In this document: positions 51,325 through 60,362 of the stretch, one piece after another
Layout: each line of letters starts with the position of its first letter
How positions within the stretch are numbered: position 1 is the stretch's first letter
Source: Methylobacterium frigidaeris
GTDB lineage: Bacteria; Pseudomonadota; Alphaproteobacteria; Rhizobiales; Beijerinckiaceae
NCBI RefSeq assembly: GCF_022179185.1
Contig: NZ_BPQJ01000007.1
Location: forward strand, 1-64,000
Direction of reading: 5' to 3'
DNA length: 64,000 nt
The notes under the pieces: model-generated
Database searches by the model: none
What the model saw: the letters and a program-made list of their open reading frames with translations, nothing else
Told to the model about the DNA's origin: nothing
Position numbers and translations under genes: made by a program

Positions 51325-51547
51325 CAGCACCGGCGCCCCCGGAAGCCGCGCTCGGGGGCGCCGCCCAGGACAACGGCCCGGTCTTCGCTCGCCCAGGTCT
51401 TCGCACGCCTTGCGACCGATGCATCCCCTTGCGGCGCCACGGGGTCTACCCGCCGGCCGATGAGACGGTTACATGACGGGTCCGCCGGGCCTCAACGCCG
51501 CGCGCCCGGCTTCCACGACAGGTCTTCGTGACAAGGCAAAAACCCCG

Positions 51548-52963
<1,416 letters not shown>

Positions 52964-53066
52964 GACTTCGCGCCTGAGCTTGCTCATGAAACGGCGGAGT
53001 TCGGCGTTGACGCGGGCTCCGCCGCCGACTACACGACTGTCACCGCGGCGCCGCAAGGCGCTTCGG

Positions 53067-53151
53067 GCCCAGGTGGCGGAATTGGTAGACGCGCTGGTTT
53101 CAGGTACCAGTGGTGCAAGCCGTGGAGGTTCGAGTCCTCTCCTGGGCACCA
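53067..53151 (+). tRNA. tRNA-Leu (anticodon CAG)
   Basis: 85 nt with the long variable arm of class II tRNAs. The acceptor GCCCAGG pairs with CCTGGGC, with discriminator A and encoded CCA. The anticodon stem CTGGT/ACCAG encloses loop TTCAGGT, anticodon CAG, which reads CUG. A weak stem (ACACC/GGTGT) follows. IS sequences begin less than 160 bp downstream. Confidence 0.96.
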
Positions 53152-53308
53152 ACACCCATCGATGGTGTTGATGTTGTCACCAAGCAATAAGCTCGCAGAT
53201 CTACGCGTCCATGATCGGTCTGCATCGAGGAAGATGGAACTCGATCGTGTTCCAGGGCGTGCTGTAGCTGGGTGTGGTCCACCACGCTGACCGGCAGGGC
53301 CGGACTGG

Positions 53309-54175
53309 TCAGACTGCGAGGTTGGGCAGGCTGACGAGGGGATCATCGCCGATCGGGGCGATGCTTTCCAGGGTCATGTATCGGCAGCGCTGCACGGCCC
53401 ATTCGTCGTTCTGCTCCAGCAGGATCGCGCCCACCAGCCTGCGGATCGAGGGCTCGTCGGGGAAGATGCCGACGACCTCGGTGCGCCGCTTGATCTCGCC
53501 GGTGAGGCGCTCGAGCGGGTTGGTCGAGTGCAGCTTGGCACGATGAGCGGCTGGGAAGCCCATGTAGGCCAGCACGTCGGTCTCTGCCGTGTCCATCAGG
53601 GCTGCCAGCTTCGGGACCTTGGGGCGGAGCTGATCGGCGACCCGCCGCCACTGCTGGCGGGCGGCTTCGGCATCCTCCTGCGCGGAGGCAGTGGCGATGA
53701 AGGCCGAGACGACGCGCCGGCCCGAGCGGCCGGCATGGGCCAGGACGTTGCGCATGAAGTGTACCCGGCACCGCTGCCAGGAGGCGGTCATCACCTTGAC
53801 GACGGACGCCTTGATGCCCTCGTGCGCGTCCGAGATCACCAGCTTGACCCCGCGCAGGCCGCGCCGGGCCAGCTTGCGCAGGAACTCGGTCCAGAAGGTT
53901 TCGGCCTCGGACGGGCCGATGTCGAGCTTCAGCACCTCGCGCCGCCCGTCCGTGTTGACGCCCACCGCCACGATGAAGGCCACCGTGACGACGCGGTGGT
54001 TCTGGCGCACCTTCACGTAGGTCGCGTCGATCCAGAGATAGGGCCACTCGCCCTCGATGGGTCGGTCGAGGAAGGCGTTCACGCGTTCGTCGATCTCCTG
54101 GCACAGCCGGCTGACCTGGCTCTTGGAGATACCCGTCCCGCCCATCGCCTGGACGAGATCATCGACCGCACGGGT
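53309..54175 (-). pseudogene. IS256-family transposase, N-terminus lost
   Basis: The C-terminal two thirds of an IS256 mutator-type transposase. [17 protein letters not shown], the first catalytic Asp in [21 protein letters not shown] with the second Asp, the HFMRNVLAH region and the third acid in [15 protein letters not shown] are present. The frame is open up to 54175, where the CTAG flank and IS5 element begin; the missing N-terminal part is not found beyond the insertion either. Left IS ends were not identified. It is a non-functional remnant. Confidence 0.88.
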
Positions 54176-54675
54176 CTAGGGCGTCTCTGCAAACTCAGGT
54201 GAGCCAGAGCATGGTCATTACCGAGGGTGACCATGGCGAGGTAGTTCGTGGCCCGCTTTTCGTAGCGGGTGGCGATGCGGCGATACTGCTTGAGCCGGTT
54301 GATCAGCCGCTCGACCTTGTTGCGTTCCCGGTAGGCGGCCTTGTCGAAGTCGGGCTGACGCGGCTGGTCCTTGCGGGTCGGGATCACCGGCTCGACCCTC
54401 TGCTGCCTGAGCCGGCGGCGGGCGGGTGGACTGGAGTAGCCCCGGTCTCCCGCCGCCCGGCGCGGACGCAGGCGGGGACGGCCACGCCCCGGCCGCCGCA
54501 CCGCGCCCTTGTCCATCAGCGCGTCGAGCGCAAACTGCTCGTGCCGCTCGCCGGCCGTCAGGACAGCCGCCATCGGCTTGCCCCCGCCCTCGGCACGCAA
54601 GTGCAGCTTGGTCGAGAACCCGCCCTGGCTGCGCCCGAGCGCCTCGCCCGCACCCTCGACCGTGCCCTCACCCCC
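54079..54675 (-). CDS. IS5-family transposase, second frame (orfB)
   Basis: This frame continues orfA after the G-run: [21 protein letters not shown], the second catalytic Asp in AGDRGYSS, and the third acid in [20 protein letters not shown], ending [10 protein letters not shown] at the element boundary. No stop codon occurs before the inverted repeat, so translation runs about 100 bp into the flanking IS256 remnant, adding a foreign tail. It is probably expressed only as an A-B fusion. Confidence 0.82.
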   Translation of the reverse strand, partial: GGEGTVEGAGEALGRSQGGFSTKLHLRAEGGGKPMAAVLTAGERHEQFALDALMDKGAVRRPGRGRPRLRPRRAAGDRGYSSPPARRRLRQQRVEPVIPTRKDQPRQPDFDKAAYRERNKVERLINRLKQYRRIATRYEKRATNYLAMVTLGNDHALAHLSLQRRPRPVRSMISSRRWAGRVSPRARSAGCARRSTNA

Positions 54676-55086
54676 CGATGGCGCCAGACCGGCGTGCGCC
54701 GGCGGCGTGCTGGTGGGCGCGCACCACCGTCGCGTCCACGAAGTGCAGATCCCAGTCGAGGTCGCCGCGGGCATCCGCCTGCGCCTGCAGGCGCTGCAGC
54801 ACCCGGTCGAACACGCCGGCCTTGCACCAGCGGTAGAACCGGCTCGAGACAGTCCCAACCGCCCCGTAGCGCGCTGGTAGATCCTCCCACGGCGCGCCCG
54901 TGCGCAGGATCCAGAGCATGCCGTTGAGCACTTGGCGGTGATCCACCGCAGGACGGCCGGTGCGCGGCTTCTGAGGCGGCAGCAGCGGGGCGATCTGCTC
55001 CCACTGCGCGTCGGTCAGTTCAAAGCGTCGCATCCCGATCACGTGGGGGCTCGCCCTGCTCGTGTGAACCCCTTTGCAGAGACGCC
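54180..55086. mobile_element. IS5-family element (IS427-like group)
   Basis: About 907 bp bounded by inverted repeats: GGCGTCTCTGCAAA on the left (54180-54193) and TTTGCAGAGACGCC on the right (55073-55086). CTAG lies on each side (54176-54179 and 55087-55090), read as target duplication; because CTAG is palindromic, the duplication could be just TA. It interrupts the IS256 transposase remnant. It encodes a two-frame transposase. Confidence 0.88.
54668..55042 (-). CDS. IS5-family transposase, first frame (orfA)
   Basis: 124 residues. RFELTDAQWEQIAPLLPPQK is the IS5 DUF4096 N-terminal domain, and DLDWDLHFVDATVVRAHQHAAG includes the first catalytic Asp. The frame ends at TGA directly after a run of six G (54671-54676, minus strand), where the second frame takes over by a +1 shift or transcript slippage. 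This is the usual arrangement in this IS group. Confidence 0.9.
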   Translation of the reverse strand: MIGMRRFELTDAQWEQIAPLLPPQKPRTGRPAVDHRQVLNGMLWILRTGAPWEDLPARYGAVGTVSSRFYRWCKAGVFDRVLQRLQAQADARGDLDWDLHFVDATVVRAHQHAAGARRSGAIGG

Positions 55087-55089
55087 CTA

Positions 55090-56217
55090 GTGCACTGACT
55101 CAGACGGAAGGTGCAGCCTGGCTGTTGAGGATGGCGGCGGCCGGCTTGGTCCAGATGAACGGCCTGGGCCGCTCGTTGTGTTCGGCAATGTAGCGCTTGA
55201 TCGCCGCCTGCAGGTCGACGATCCCGGTGAACGTGCCGCGTCGCAGTCGCCGACGCGACAACGCCGAGAAGAAGCCCTCGACGGCGTTGAGCCAAGAGGC
55301 GGAGGTCGGGGTGAAGTGGAACACCCAGCCCGGATGACGCGACAGCCAGGCCCGGACCTTCACGTGGGTGTGGGTGCGGTAGTTGTCGAGCACCACGTGG
55401 ATGATCGTGCCGGCCGGCACCGCCGCCTCGACGGCGTTGAGGAAGCGCAGGAACTCCTCGTGGCGGTGGCGCTGCATGCAGCGGCCGATCACCGTGCCCT
55501 CCAGCACGTTGAGCGCTGCAAACAGCGTCGTGGTGCCGTGGCGGATGTAGTCGTGAGTGCGGGTCGCCAGGCGTCCTGACGCGAGCGGACGGTCGGGCCG
55601 GGTGCGTTCGAGGGCCTGGATCTGGCTCTTCTCGTCGACGGACAGCACCACCGCGTGACGAGGCGGGTCCATGTAGAGGCCGACGATGTCTTCCACCTTC
55701 TCGGCGAAGGCCGGGTCAGTGGAGCGCTTGAAGGTGCGCACGCGGTGCGGCTGCAGGCGGTGTTCCTGCCAGATGCGCTGGACCGAGCGCAGCGAGATGC
55801 CGGTCGCGGCAGCAACCGCGCGACCGGTCCAATGGGTGACCTCACCCGGCGGCTCGGAGCAGGTCAGCGCCAGCACCTCGGCGACGGTGCTGGTGGAGTG
55901 GGGCGGCTTGCCGGGCGGGCGGGTCTTGTCGCGCAGCAGGCCGTCGACCCCCTCTTCCGCGAAGCGCTGTTGCCAGCGCCAGACAGCGGTTCGGCTGACG
56001 CCGGCCTGGTGGGCGACTTCAAGCACCGGAAGGCGCTCGGCGGAGAGCAGGACGATGCGGGCGCGCTGGACGTGCTTGAGCGGGCGAGCACGATCCTGGC
56101 TGATCGCGTGCAGCCGTGCCTTCTCGTCCTCAGTGAGGATCACGCAGACGGTCTGAGCCATGCCGCAGACTCGCACGGCTCACACCTGGTGTGAACCTTT
56201 CGAATGCGTCAGTGCAC
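55090..56217. mobile_element. IS630-family element
   Basis: 1128 bp with inverted ends GTGCACTGAC (55090-55099) and GTCAGTGCAC (56208-56217) and TA duplications (55088-55089, 56218-56219), the hallmark of IS630/Tc1 insertion. The site is the CTAG bordering the IS5 copy, so CTA and TAG flank it: it went into the IS5 target sequence or vice versa. Confidence 0.92.
55100..56161 (-). CDS. IS630-family transposase
   Basis: 353 residues. The N-terminal helix-turn-helix RARIVLLSAERLPVLEVAHQ, then SRTAVWRWQQRFAEEG and RPPGKPP linker, binds the ends. The DDE catalytic domain shows VVLSVDEKSQIQALERT (D), HVVLDNYRTHTHVKV (D) and SASWLNAVEGFFSALSRR (E). It is intact and full length, so the element may be active. 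ATG 56161 was chosen; a GTG five codons upstream is possible. Confidence 0.95.
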   Translation of the reverse strand: MAQTVCVILTEDEKARLHAISQDRARPLKHVQRARIVLLSAERLPVLEVAHQAGVSRTAVWRWQQRFAEEGVDGLLRDKTRPPGKPPHSTSTVAEVLALTCSEPPGEVTHWTGRAVAAATGISLRSVQRIWQEHRLQPHRVRTFKRSTDPAFAEKVEDIVGLYMDPPRHAVVLSVDEKSQIQALERTRPDRPLASGRLATRTHDYIRHGTTTLFAALNVLEGTVIGRCMQRHRHEEFLRFLNAVEAAVPAGTIIHVVLDNYRTHTHVKVRAWLSRHPGWVFHFTPTSASWLNAVEGFFSALSRRRLRRGTFTGIVDLQAAIKRYIAEHNERPRPFIWTKPAAAILNSQAAPSV

Positions 56218-56449
56218 TAGCAGCGCCTGTGCCATCGATAGCTTGTTCATGCCACAGTCGGCGTGCTGCGCGCATGTATCATCACAACCGTATGGGCGGT
56301 CTAGACTTCAGAAAATTCGAGGGATATCTCGCCATTCTGGAGTTCGCCCGTTGCAGCGTCGATAGAGAGCGCCGTTGCTCTCCATGGCACCGGCGAGAAC
56401 TCTACGGCCGCTTTGCGCCTTGGTCGGCATCGTGCGGGAATGCCTCATC

Positions 56450-56575
56450 ATGGCCCCACCGAGCCACAAGCCCGAATGCATCACCAGCCGGGTGCGACCC
56501 GCCTTGCTGGGCGTGGCGCTCATCGTGCTGGTGATCGCCCTCCTGGTCTATGCGGGTGTGTTCGGCCCGCGCTGA
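56450..56575 (+). CDS. small single-span membrane protein
   Basis: 41 residues: a polar N-terminus (MAPPSHKPECITSRVRP) then one helix, ALLGVALIVLVIALLVYAGVF, ending GPR. Composition is that of a genuine short membrane protein. The ribosome binding site is weak (GGGAAT). Unknown function; it lies in a run of small genes after the IS630 element. Confidence 0.5.
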   Translation: MAPPSHKPECITSRVRPALLGVALIVLVIALLVYAGVFGPR

Positions 56576-56596
56576 TACCGGATCGAGGAGGTGACG

Positions 56597-56918
56597 ATGC
56601 CCTACTACGATCAAGCATCCCTTCGTGAGAAGCCCACCACGTCCGGCGATTGCGTCCTGGCGGTGGCCGTCGGCCTGGGCGGCATTCGGTGGCCGTCCTG
56701 TTCGCGCAGCGTTCAGGTGTCACGCGTGGCGTCGAAGCGCTGCGCGGACGGGACGAGCGCGGCATGGGCTGGGGGCAGCCGCGGTCCGATCTCGCCGCTG
56801 CCGCCCCGGCCGGCCCGGGGAGAGCCCGCGCGCACGGCAGGAGCGCCTGATGGACGAGGCGATCGAGGAGACCTTCCCGGCGAGAGATCCGGTTTCGCCG
56901 CACCAGATCACCCGATAG
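56597..56918 (+). pseudogene. frame-shifted small gene or gene pair
   Basis: A good start (GAGG, ATG; MPYYDQASLREKPTTSGDCV, then LAVAVGLGGI) runs out of its natural frame near 56683. The next frame continues plausibly as VAVLFAQRSGVTRGVEALRGRDERG. Near 56850 a third frame reads MDEAIEETFPARDPVSPHQI, the acidic EExFPASDP-type tail found on many small proteins. A single-base change near 56680 would explain the first break. It may represent two former genes. Confidence 0.4.
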
Positions 56919-57018
56919 GCACCCGGACGGTCGTCGTGCCGCAGGGCGCCGGCGGTCCCACCCCGAACTTCGCCCCTCCGCGAGCGTAGTACCGCTACAC
57001 TCGCCCCTCTCGAGAACC

Positions 57019-57405
57019 ATGACCATGAGCTACGACACCGACGTTCCTCCGCACTTGTCGGCGCAGCGCGCCGATCCGCCGGCCCCGGTCGATGCCCCGA
57101 ATCCCAACACGGCGATGCTCAAGGGCGACATCGATTCCGGTCGCAGCGGCGACAAGGTCGAGGTGTTCGATCCCGGCATGGCGATGCTCGGCACCTGCGA
57201 GGAAGCGGGCGGCAACGCTCTCTCGCCGAAGGACATCGCCCGGGCCCGCTTCGCCGAGATCAAAGAGCGGTGGCGCCTGTCTCCCCGCAAGCCGGGCTAC
57301 GCGCACGATCATGTCGACCCGACGCTGGCCCTGTATGTCGGGTTCATCGGCGTCGCAGGCGTCTGCCTCTCCGCCGCAATCTGGTTCGTCCGAGCCGGCG
57401 TATGA
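57019..57405 (+). CDS. hypothetical protein with C-terminal membrane anchor
   Basis: 128 residues. A hydrophilic, Pro/Asp-rich N-terminal region contains GDIDSGRSGDKVEVFDPGMA and LGTCEEAGG. A basic helix follows (IARARFAEIKERW), and one C-terminal membrane span, LALYVGFIGVAGVCLSAAIW, ends FVRAGV. The tail-anchored layout implies a cytoplasmic domain held at the inner membrane. No family is recognised. A second ATG lies two codons in. Confidence 0.65.
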   Translation: MTMSYDTDVPPHLSAQRADPPAPVDAPNPNTAMLKGDIDSGRSGDKVEVFDPGMAMLGTCEEAGGNALSPKDIARARFAEIKERWRLSPRKPGYAHDHVDPTLALYVGFIGVAGVCLSAAIWFVRAGV

Positions 57406-57527
57406 TGGGTTGAGGGGACGCGCCGAGCATCGCCGCGTCGCGACCCCGCCGCGATCACACAGGCCTGGCCTGAACGCTTGGCCCTGATCGCTCGGGGCAA
57501 CCCGCGCCGAATCAGGGAGTCGCGGTG

Positions 57528-57647
57528 TCAGGCCCGCCGGAACGCCAGGGCCGCCCGGACCGGCGCCGCCACCAGGGTGAATACGGCCCCCACCGTTAGG
57601 ACGAGGACGACGGAGAGAAGAGCGCCGAAGATGCCGATGAAACGCAT
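57528..57647 (-). CDS. short hydrophobic protein
   Basis: 39 residues, MRFIGIFGALLSVVLVLTVG, then AVFTLVAAPVRAALAFRRA: almost all one or two membrane helices with a basic end. GAGGCGG lies eight bases before the ATG. A longer frame upstream lacks coding character. It may be a small membrane protein; the function is unknown. Confidence 0.45.
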   Translation of the reverse strand: MRFIGIFGALLSVVLVLTVGAVFTLVAAPVRAALAFRRA

Positions 57648-57885
57648 ACTGCCGCCTCGTTGGGTGGTGTCGAGCCGCATCGTCGGCGGCCGGGTCGCGA
57701 GCCAGAAGGCACTGCAAACAAGGCGGGAGTGAGGACTCGCAGCCACGCTCAAGCTTGAAACGCCAGGATCGCGACCGTCAGCCTCAGCCTCCTTCGAACG
57801 GATCAGCCTGTTCCGGTCGCCTGACGGTGGGAACGCGCTATCGCCCCACGACGTGCCTCTCCCGGATGCGTCTCCCGCGACACGC

Positions 57886-57925
57886 AGAGCGCCCGCCGGA
57901 GGGTTAGGACCTCGGCGGGCGCTCT
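57886..57925. terminator. 13-bp perfect hairpin, terminator-like
   Basis: AGAGCGCCCGCCG (57886-57898) and CGGCGGGCGCTCT (57913-57925) are exact complements with a 14-nt loop. No T-run follows on either strand. It lies in a gene-free stretch (57648-58316), whose remainder shows nothing recognisable. Confidence 0.5.
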
Positions 57926-58316
57926 GTCGAATCGGGGATTGGGGAATCCGCTGCTGGTCCCGGAAACGTGCGGCCCGGGGGACTGGTTCCGGCGGCCGGG
58001 AAAGAAGGGCGCGACGGGCCTCTCAAACAACCCGACGCTCTGACGGGAGCGGCCGCGACTCCGCGGGAAACACGAACGGCCGCTGGACGTCCATCGGCAC
58101 GGCCCCTGCCGCGACGGAGAGTCAGGCGCGTTCGATGCTGGTGCCGTGGGAGGCTCGAGGCCCGCGGCGCTCTGCCGCCTGTCCGCATCGTCCCATAAAA
58201 TGTCCGGAGCGTCCCATAAGTCGAAATACCGCAGCCGCCTGATCCTGCGCCCGTTGCTGACTCTGTTTCGTCAGAGCATATGGGCCACCTCATGGTTGCC
58301 GAGGCATTCCCGACTT

Positions 58317-58568
58317 ATGCCGTGCTATCGCTTCAGGTTGAGCATCGACGGTCAGGTTCTCGAGGAGGGAGGCTGGCTCGAGCTGGCAGATCGATACGCT
58401 GCGTTAGAGAAGGCACACCAGCTCGCCCATGCGCTTCTCACCTTCGGTGATGGCAGGGTGCCGTGGGCAGACGGCGTTCTGGTCGTCGAAAGCAGCGACG
58501 GCAGCGAGCCATTCACCGTGCCCATCATCGACATGGCCGCGGGTGAGGTGAAAGCAACGCGCCACTGA
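58317..58568 (+). CDS. small DUF6894-like protein
   Basis: 83 residues from MPCYRFRLSIDG. The pattern is a beta-strand start (CYRFRLSIDGQVLEEGGWLE), a helix (RYAALEKAHQLAHALL), and a closing strand pair (VLVVESSDGSEPFTVPIID). That is the outline of the small DUF6894 proteins abundant in Methylobacterium and Bradyrhizobium, though the usual MPRYFF start is altered. Upstream in-frame codons lack coding character. The function is unknown. Confidence 0.6.
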   Translation: MPCYRFRLSIDGQVLEEGGWLELADRYAALEKAHQLAHALLTFGDGRVPWADGVLVVESSDGSEPFTVPIIDMAAGEVKATRH

Positions 58569-59130
58569 GCGGCATGCTTCGCCCGGCGTCACCGAAGAGG
58601 CGGCAGCCCGGCACCCGGAGGGGGCGAAACGCGGGTATCAGGCTGCCGCCGAGCCGGGGCAGGCCGGAGCCTGCGGGCGTGCTCGCGGTCTAGCTGGGAG
58701 TTGCGCTCCAGTGATGTGCGATGGCGCACCGGGGGGACTGGCAAGGGTTTCCGAGAGGCCCTCCCTTCCGAGAGGATGGAGCCGTGACGGAGGAACAGAT
58801 CCGTTTGCGTGTGATGTGCGCGAGCGCGGTCCGGATGGTTCGCGACCATGAGAGCAGGCGCGGTTGATGATCGGCCGGTCGGAGGAAGACGACACCGCGC
58901 CGCAAGCCCGGCTGGGCAGGGTCTTCACCGCTGGCTGCGCGGTGTCCTCGAAACCCGCGAGGCAGCGGGGGCGGGCAGGACAGGCGTTGACGATCGGAAC
59001 GATCAGATCCCGTGCCGGATCGCGCGGGACGTCATTCATCAAGCCATGAGTCGTCTGCACGAGACGAGAGCGGCCCGTAGCGCCTCGGACTGCACGAAAA
59101 AATCAGGCCCAACAGGGACTTGGCAAGGTG
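58569..59130. other. 562-bp stretch without a supported gene
   Basis: GC-rich, with short frames on both strands that lack ribosome binding sites and family-like sequence. No repeat or hairpin of note was found. It separates the small-gene cluster from the 3' end of tRNA-Arg. Confidence 0.4.
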
Positions 59131-59448
59131 TGGCGTCCCCGGCAGGGCTCGAACCTGCGACCCCAGGTTTCATACCACTTCGGCTTTCGCCGCCGCCGCG
59201 AGGCGTTCGTGGTCTGGACTATCCCTTCACCGTAGGCCTGCAAGGTGCCTTGCAGGAGCCCTTAGGTGCCGCCCGTCTAGTCTCTACACCTTCCCGGCCT
59301 CGCGACCGGGCTTGGCTCGGGATCGGCGTGAGGCCTGATGCGGCTCGACGCTTTCCCCGACTTTGAGCGGATCCGCCGCGCGGTTTCCCGGCGCGACGCC
59401 CAATTCGGTTTAGGAAACCTGTGCTCTGTCCAGCTGAGCTACGGAGAC
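59131..59448 (-). tRNA. tRNA-Arg (anticodon CCU), interrupted by a group I intron
   Basis: Exon 1 (59448-59412, 37 nt) and exon 2 (59170-59131, 40 nt) join into a 77-nt tRNA with encoded CCA. The acceptor GTCTCCG pairs with CGGGGAC (one G-U). The anticodon stem CAGGT/ACCTG encloses loop TTCCTAA, anticodon CCU, which reads AGG. The break falls directly after the third anticodon base (U36). Unspliced RNA would not be functional, so splicing is required for this isoacceptor. Confidence 0.93.
59171..59411 (-). ncRNA. self-splicing group I intron in tRNA-Arg(CCU)
   Basis: 241 nt. The 5' splice site follows U36. An internal guide, GGGAAACC (59389-59382), pairs with the exon end GGTTTCCT over 8 bp with the required G-U wobble at the cut. 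The intron ends in G (59171). Core-like segments are present: GATCCCGAGCCAAGCC (P4-P6 region), GTGTAGAGACTAGACGGG (P3/P7/P8 region) and GGGATAGTCCAGACC (P7 3' side). No open reading frame or homing endonuclease is present. It fits the small tRNA introns (IC3-type) known from Agrobacterium tRNA-Arg(CCU). Confidence 0.92.
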
Positions 59449-59547
59449 CCACGAGGAGCCTCTTACCATCTCGGCCGGTTTCCGCCAACCTTGCCGATGA
59501 CGGATCGGCCAAGTCTCCGCCACGGGCCTCCGCCACGGGGTTCCACC

Positions 59548-60357
59548 ATGAGAGGACGGATCGCGGCGGGCCTCCGCCACGCGCTCTTCGCCGGCGCCTT
59601 GGCCGGTACGGTGGAGGCGGCGAGCCCGCGCGGGCGCGAGCCGCCGGCCTGCCGGGGCCGAATCACCGGGCAGGACCGGATCGCGGCGGTGGCCGCGCGG
59701 GGTGAGCTTGTCCTCGCCTCCGGCCGGCGGGCGCGCCTCGACGGCCTGCGCTGGCCCGACGACCCGGCGGCGGCCGAGGCGGCGCGTGCCTGGCTCGCCG
59801 GGCTCGCCGGCCGGCCGCTCGCCACCCGCGAGGCGGCGGAGCCGGACCGCTGGGGCCGAATCACCCTGGACGCCGCCACCCGGGACGAGGCGCCGGTCGA
59901 CCTCGCCGGCGGCCTCGTGGCGGCCGGGCTCGTCCAGGTCGATGCCGGGGAGGGCGACAGCCTGTGCCGTCCGGCTCTGCTGGCCCTGGAGGACGCGGCC
60001 CGCCGCGCCGGGCACGGGCTCTGGGCCGGGACGATGCCGGTGCCGACGGAGGAGGTGACCCGCCTCAAGGAGATGGTGGGCCGGTTCGCGGTAGTGGAGG
60101 GGCGGGTGCGCAACGTGGGCGAGCGCGAGCGCCGGACCTATCTCAACTTCGCCCCCTTCGGCGCGGAAGGTGTTACCGTCACGGTGTCGAAACGCACTTG
60201 GCGGATCATGCTCGAACGTGGTTTCTCTTCCGTCGCGCTTCGGGGGCGGCGCGTGCGGGCTCGCGGCATCGTCGAGCTGTGGCGCGGGCCGACCCTGGAT
60301 ATCGGCGCGGCCGAGATGATCGAGTTGCTGGACGAGGAGCAGGCGCCGCGGCGCTGA
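59548..60357 (+). CDS. thermonuclease-like (SNc) exported protein
   Basis: 269 residues with a probable signal peptide (ALFAGALAGTVEAA). The SNase-like domain at about 45-165 shows ELVLASGRRARLDGLRWPDD, AARAWLAGLAGRPL and AEPDRWGRITLD. A second OB-like part follows (VVEGRVRNVGERERRTYLNF). Catalytic Arg/Glu pairs of staphylococcal nuclease are not clearly complete, so activity is uncertain. ATG 59548 was preferred because earlier in-frame starts (59338, 59497) overlap or crowd the tRNA-Arg gene. It is followed by the M48 peptidase gene after 5 bp. Confidence 0.82.
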   Translation: MRGRIAAGLRHALFAGALAGTVEAASPRGREPPACRGRITGQDRIAAVAARGELVLASGRRARLDGLRWPDDPAAAEAARAWLAGLAGRPLATREAAEPDRWGRITLDAATRDEAPVDLAGGLVAAGLVQVDAGEGDSLCRPALLALEDAARRAGHGLWAGTMPVPTEEVTRLKEMVGRFAVVEGRVRNVGERERRTYLNFAPFGAEGVTVTVSKRTWRIMLERGFSSVALRGRRVRARGIVELWRGPTLDIGAAEMIELLDEEQAPRR

Positions 60358-60362
60358 TCGCC

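Noticed and set aside
59338..59547. Upstream in-frame extension of the thermonuclease-like protein
   Set aside because: This DNA is the 5' part of tRNA-Arg and its intron; the extension would translate RNA-gene sequence, so the start at 59548 with its signal peptide is preferred.
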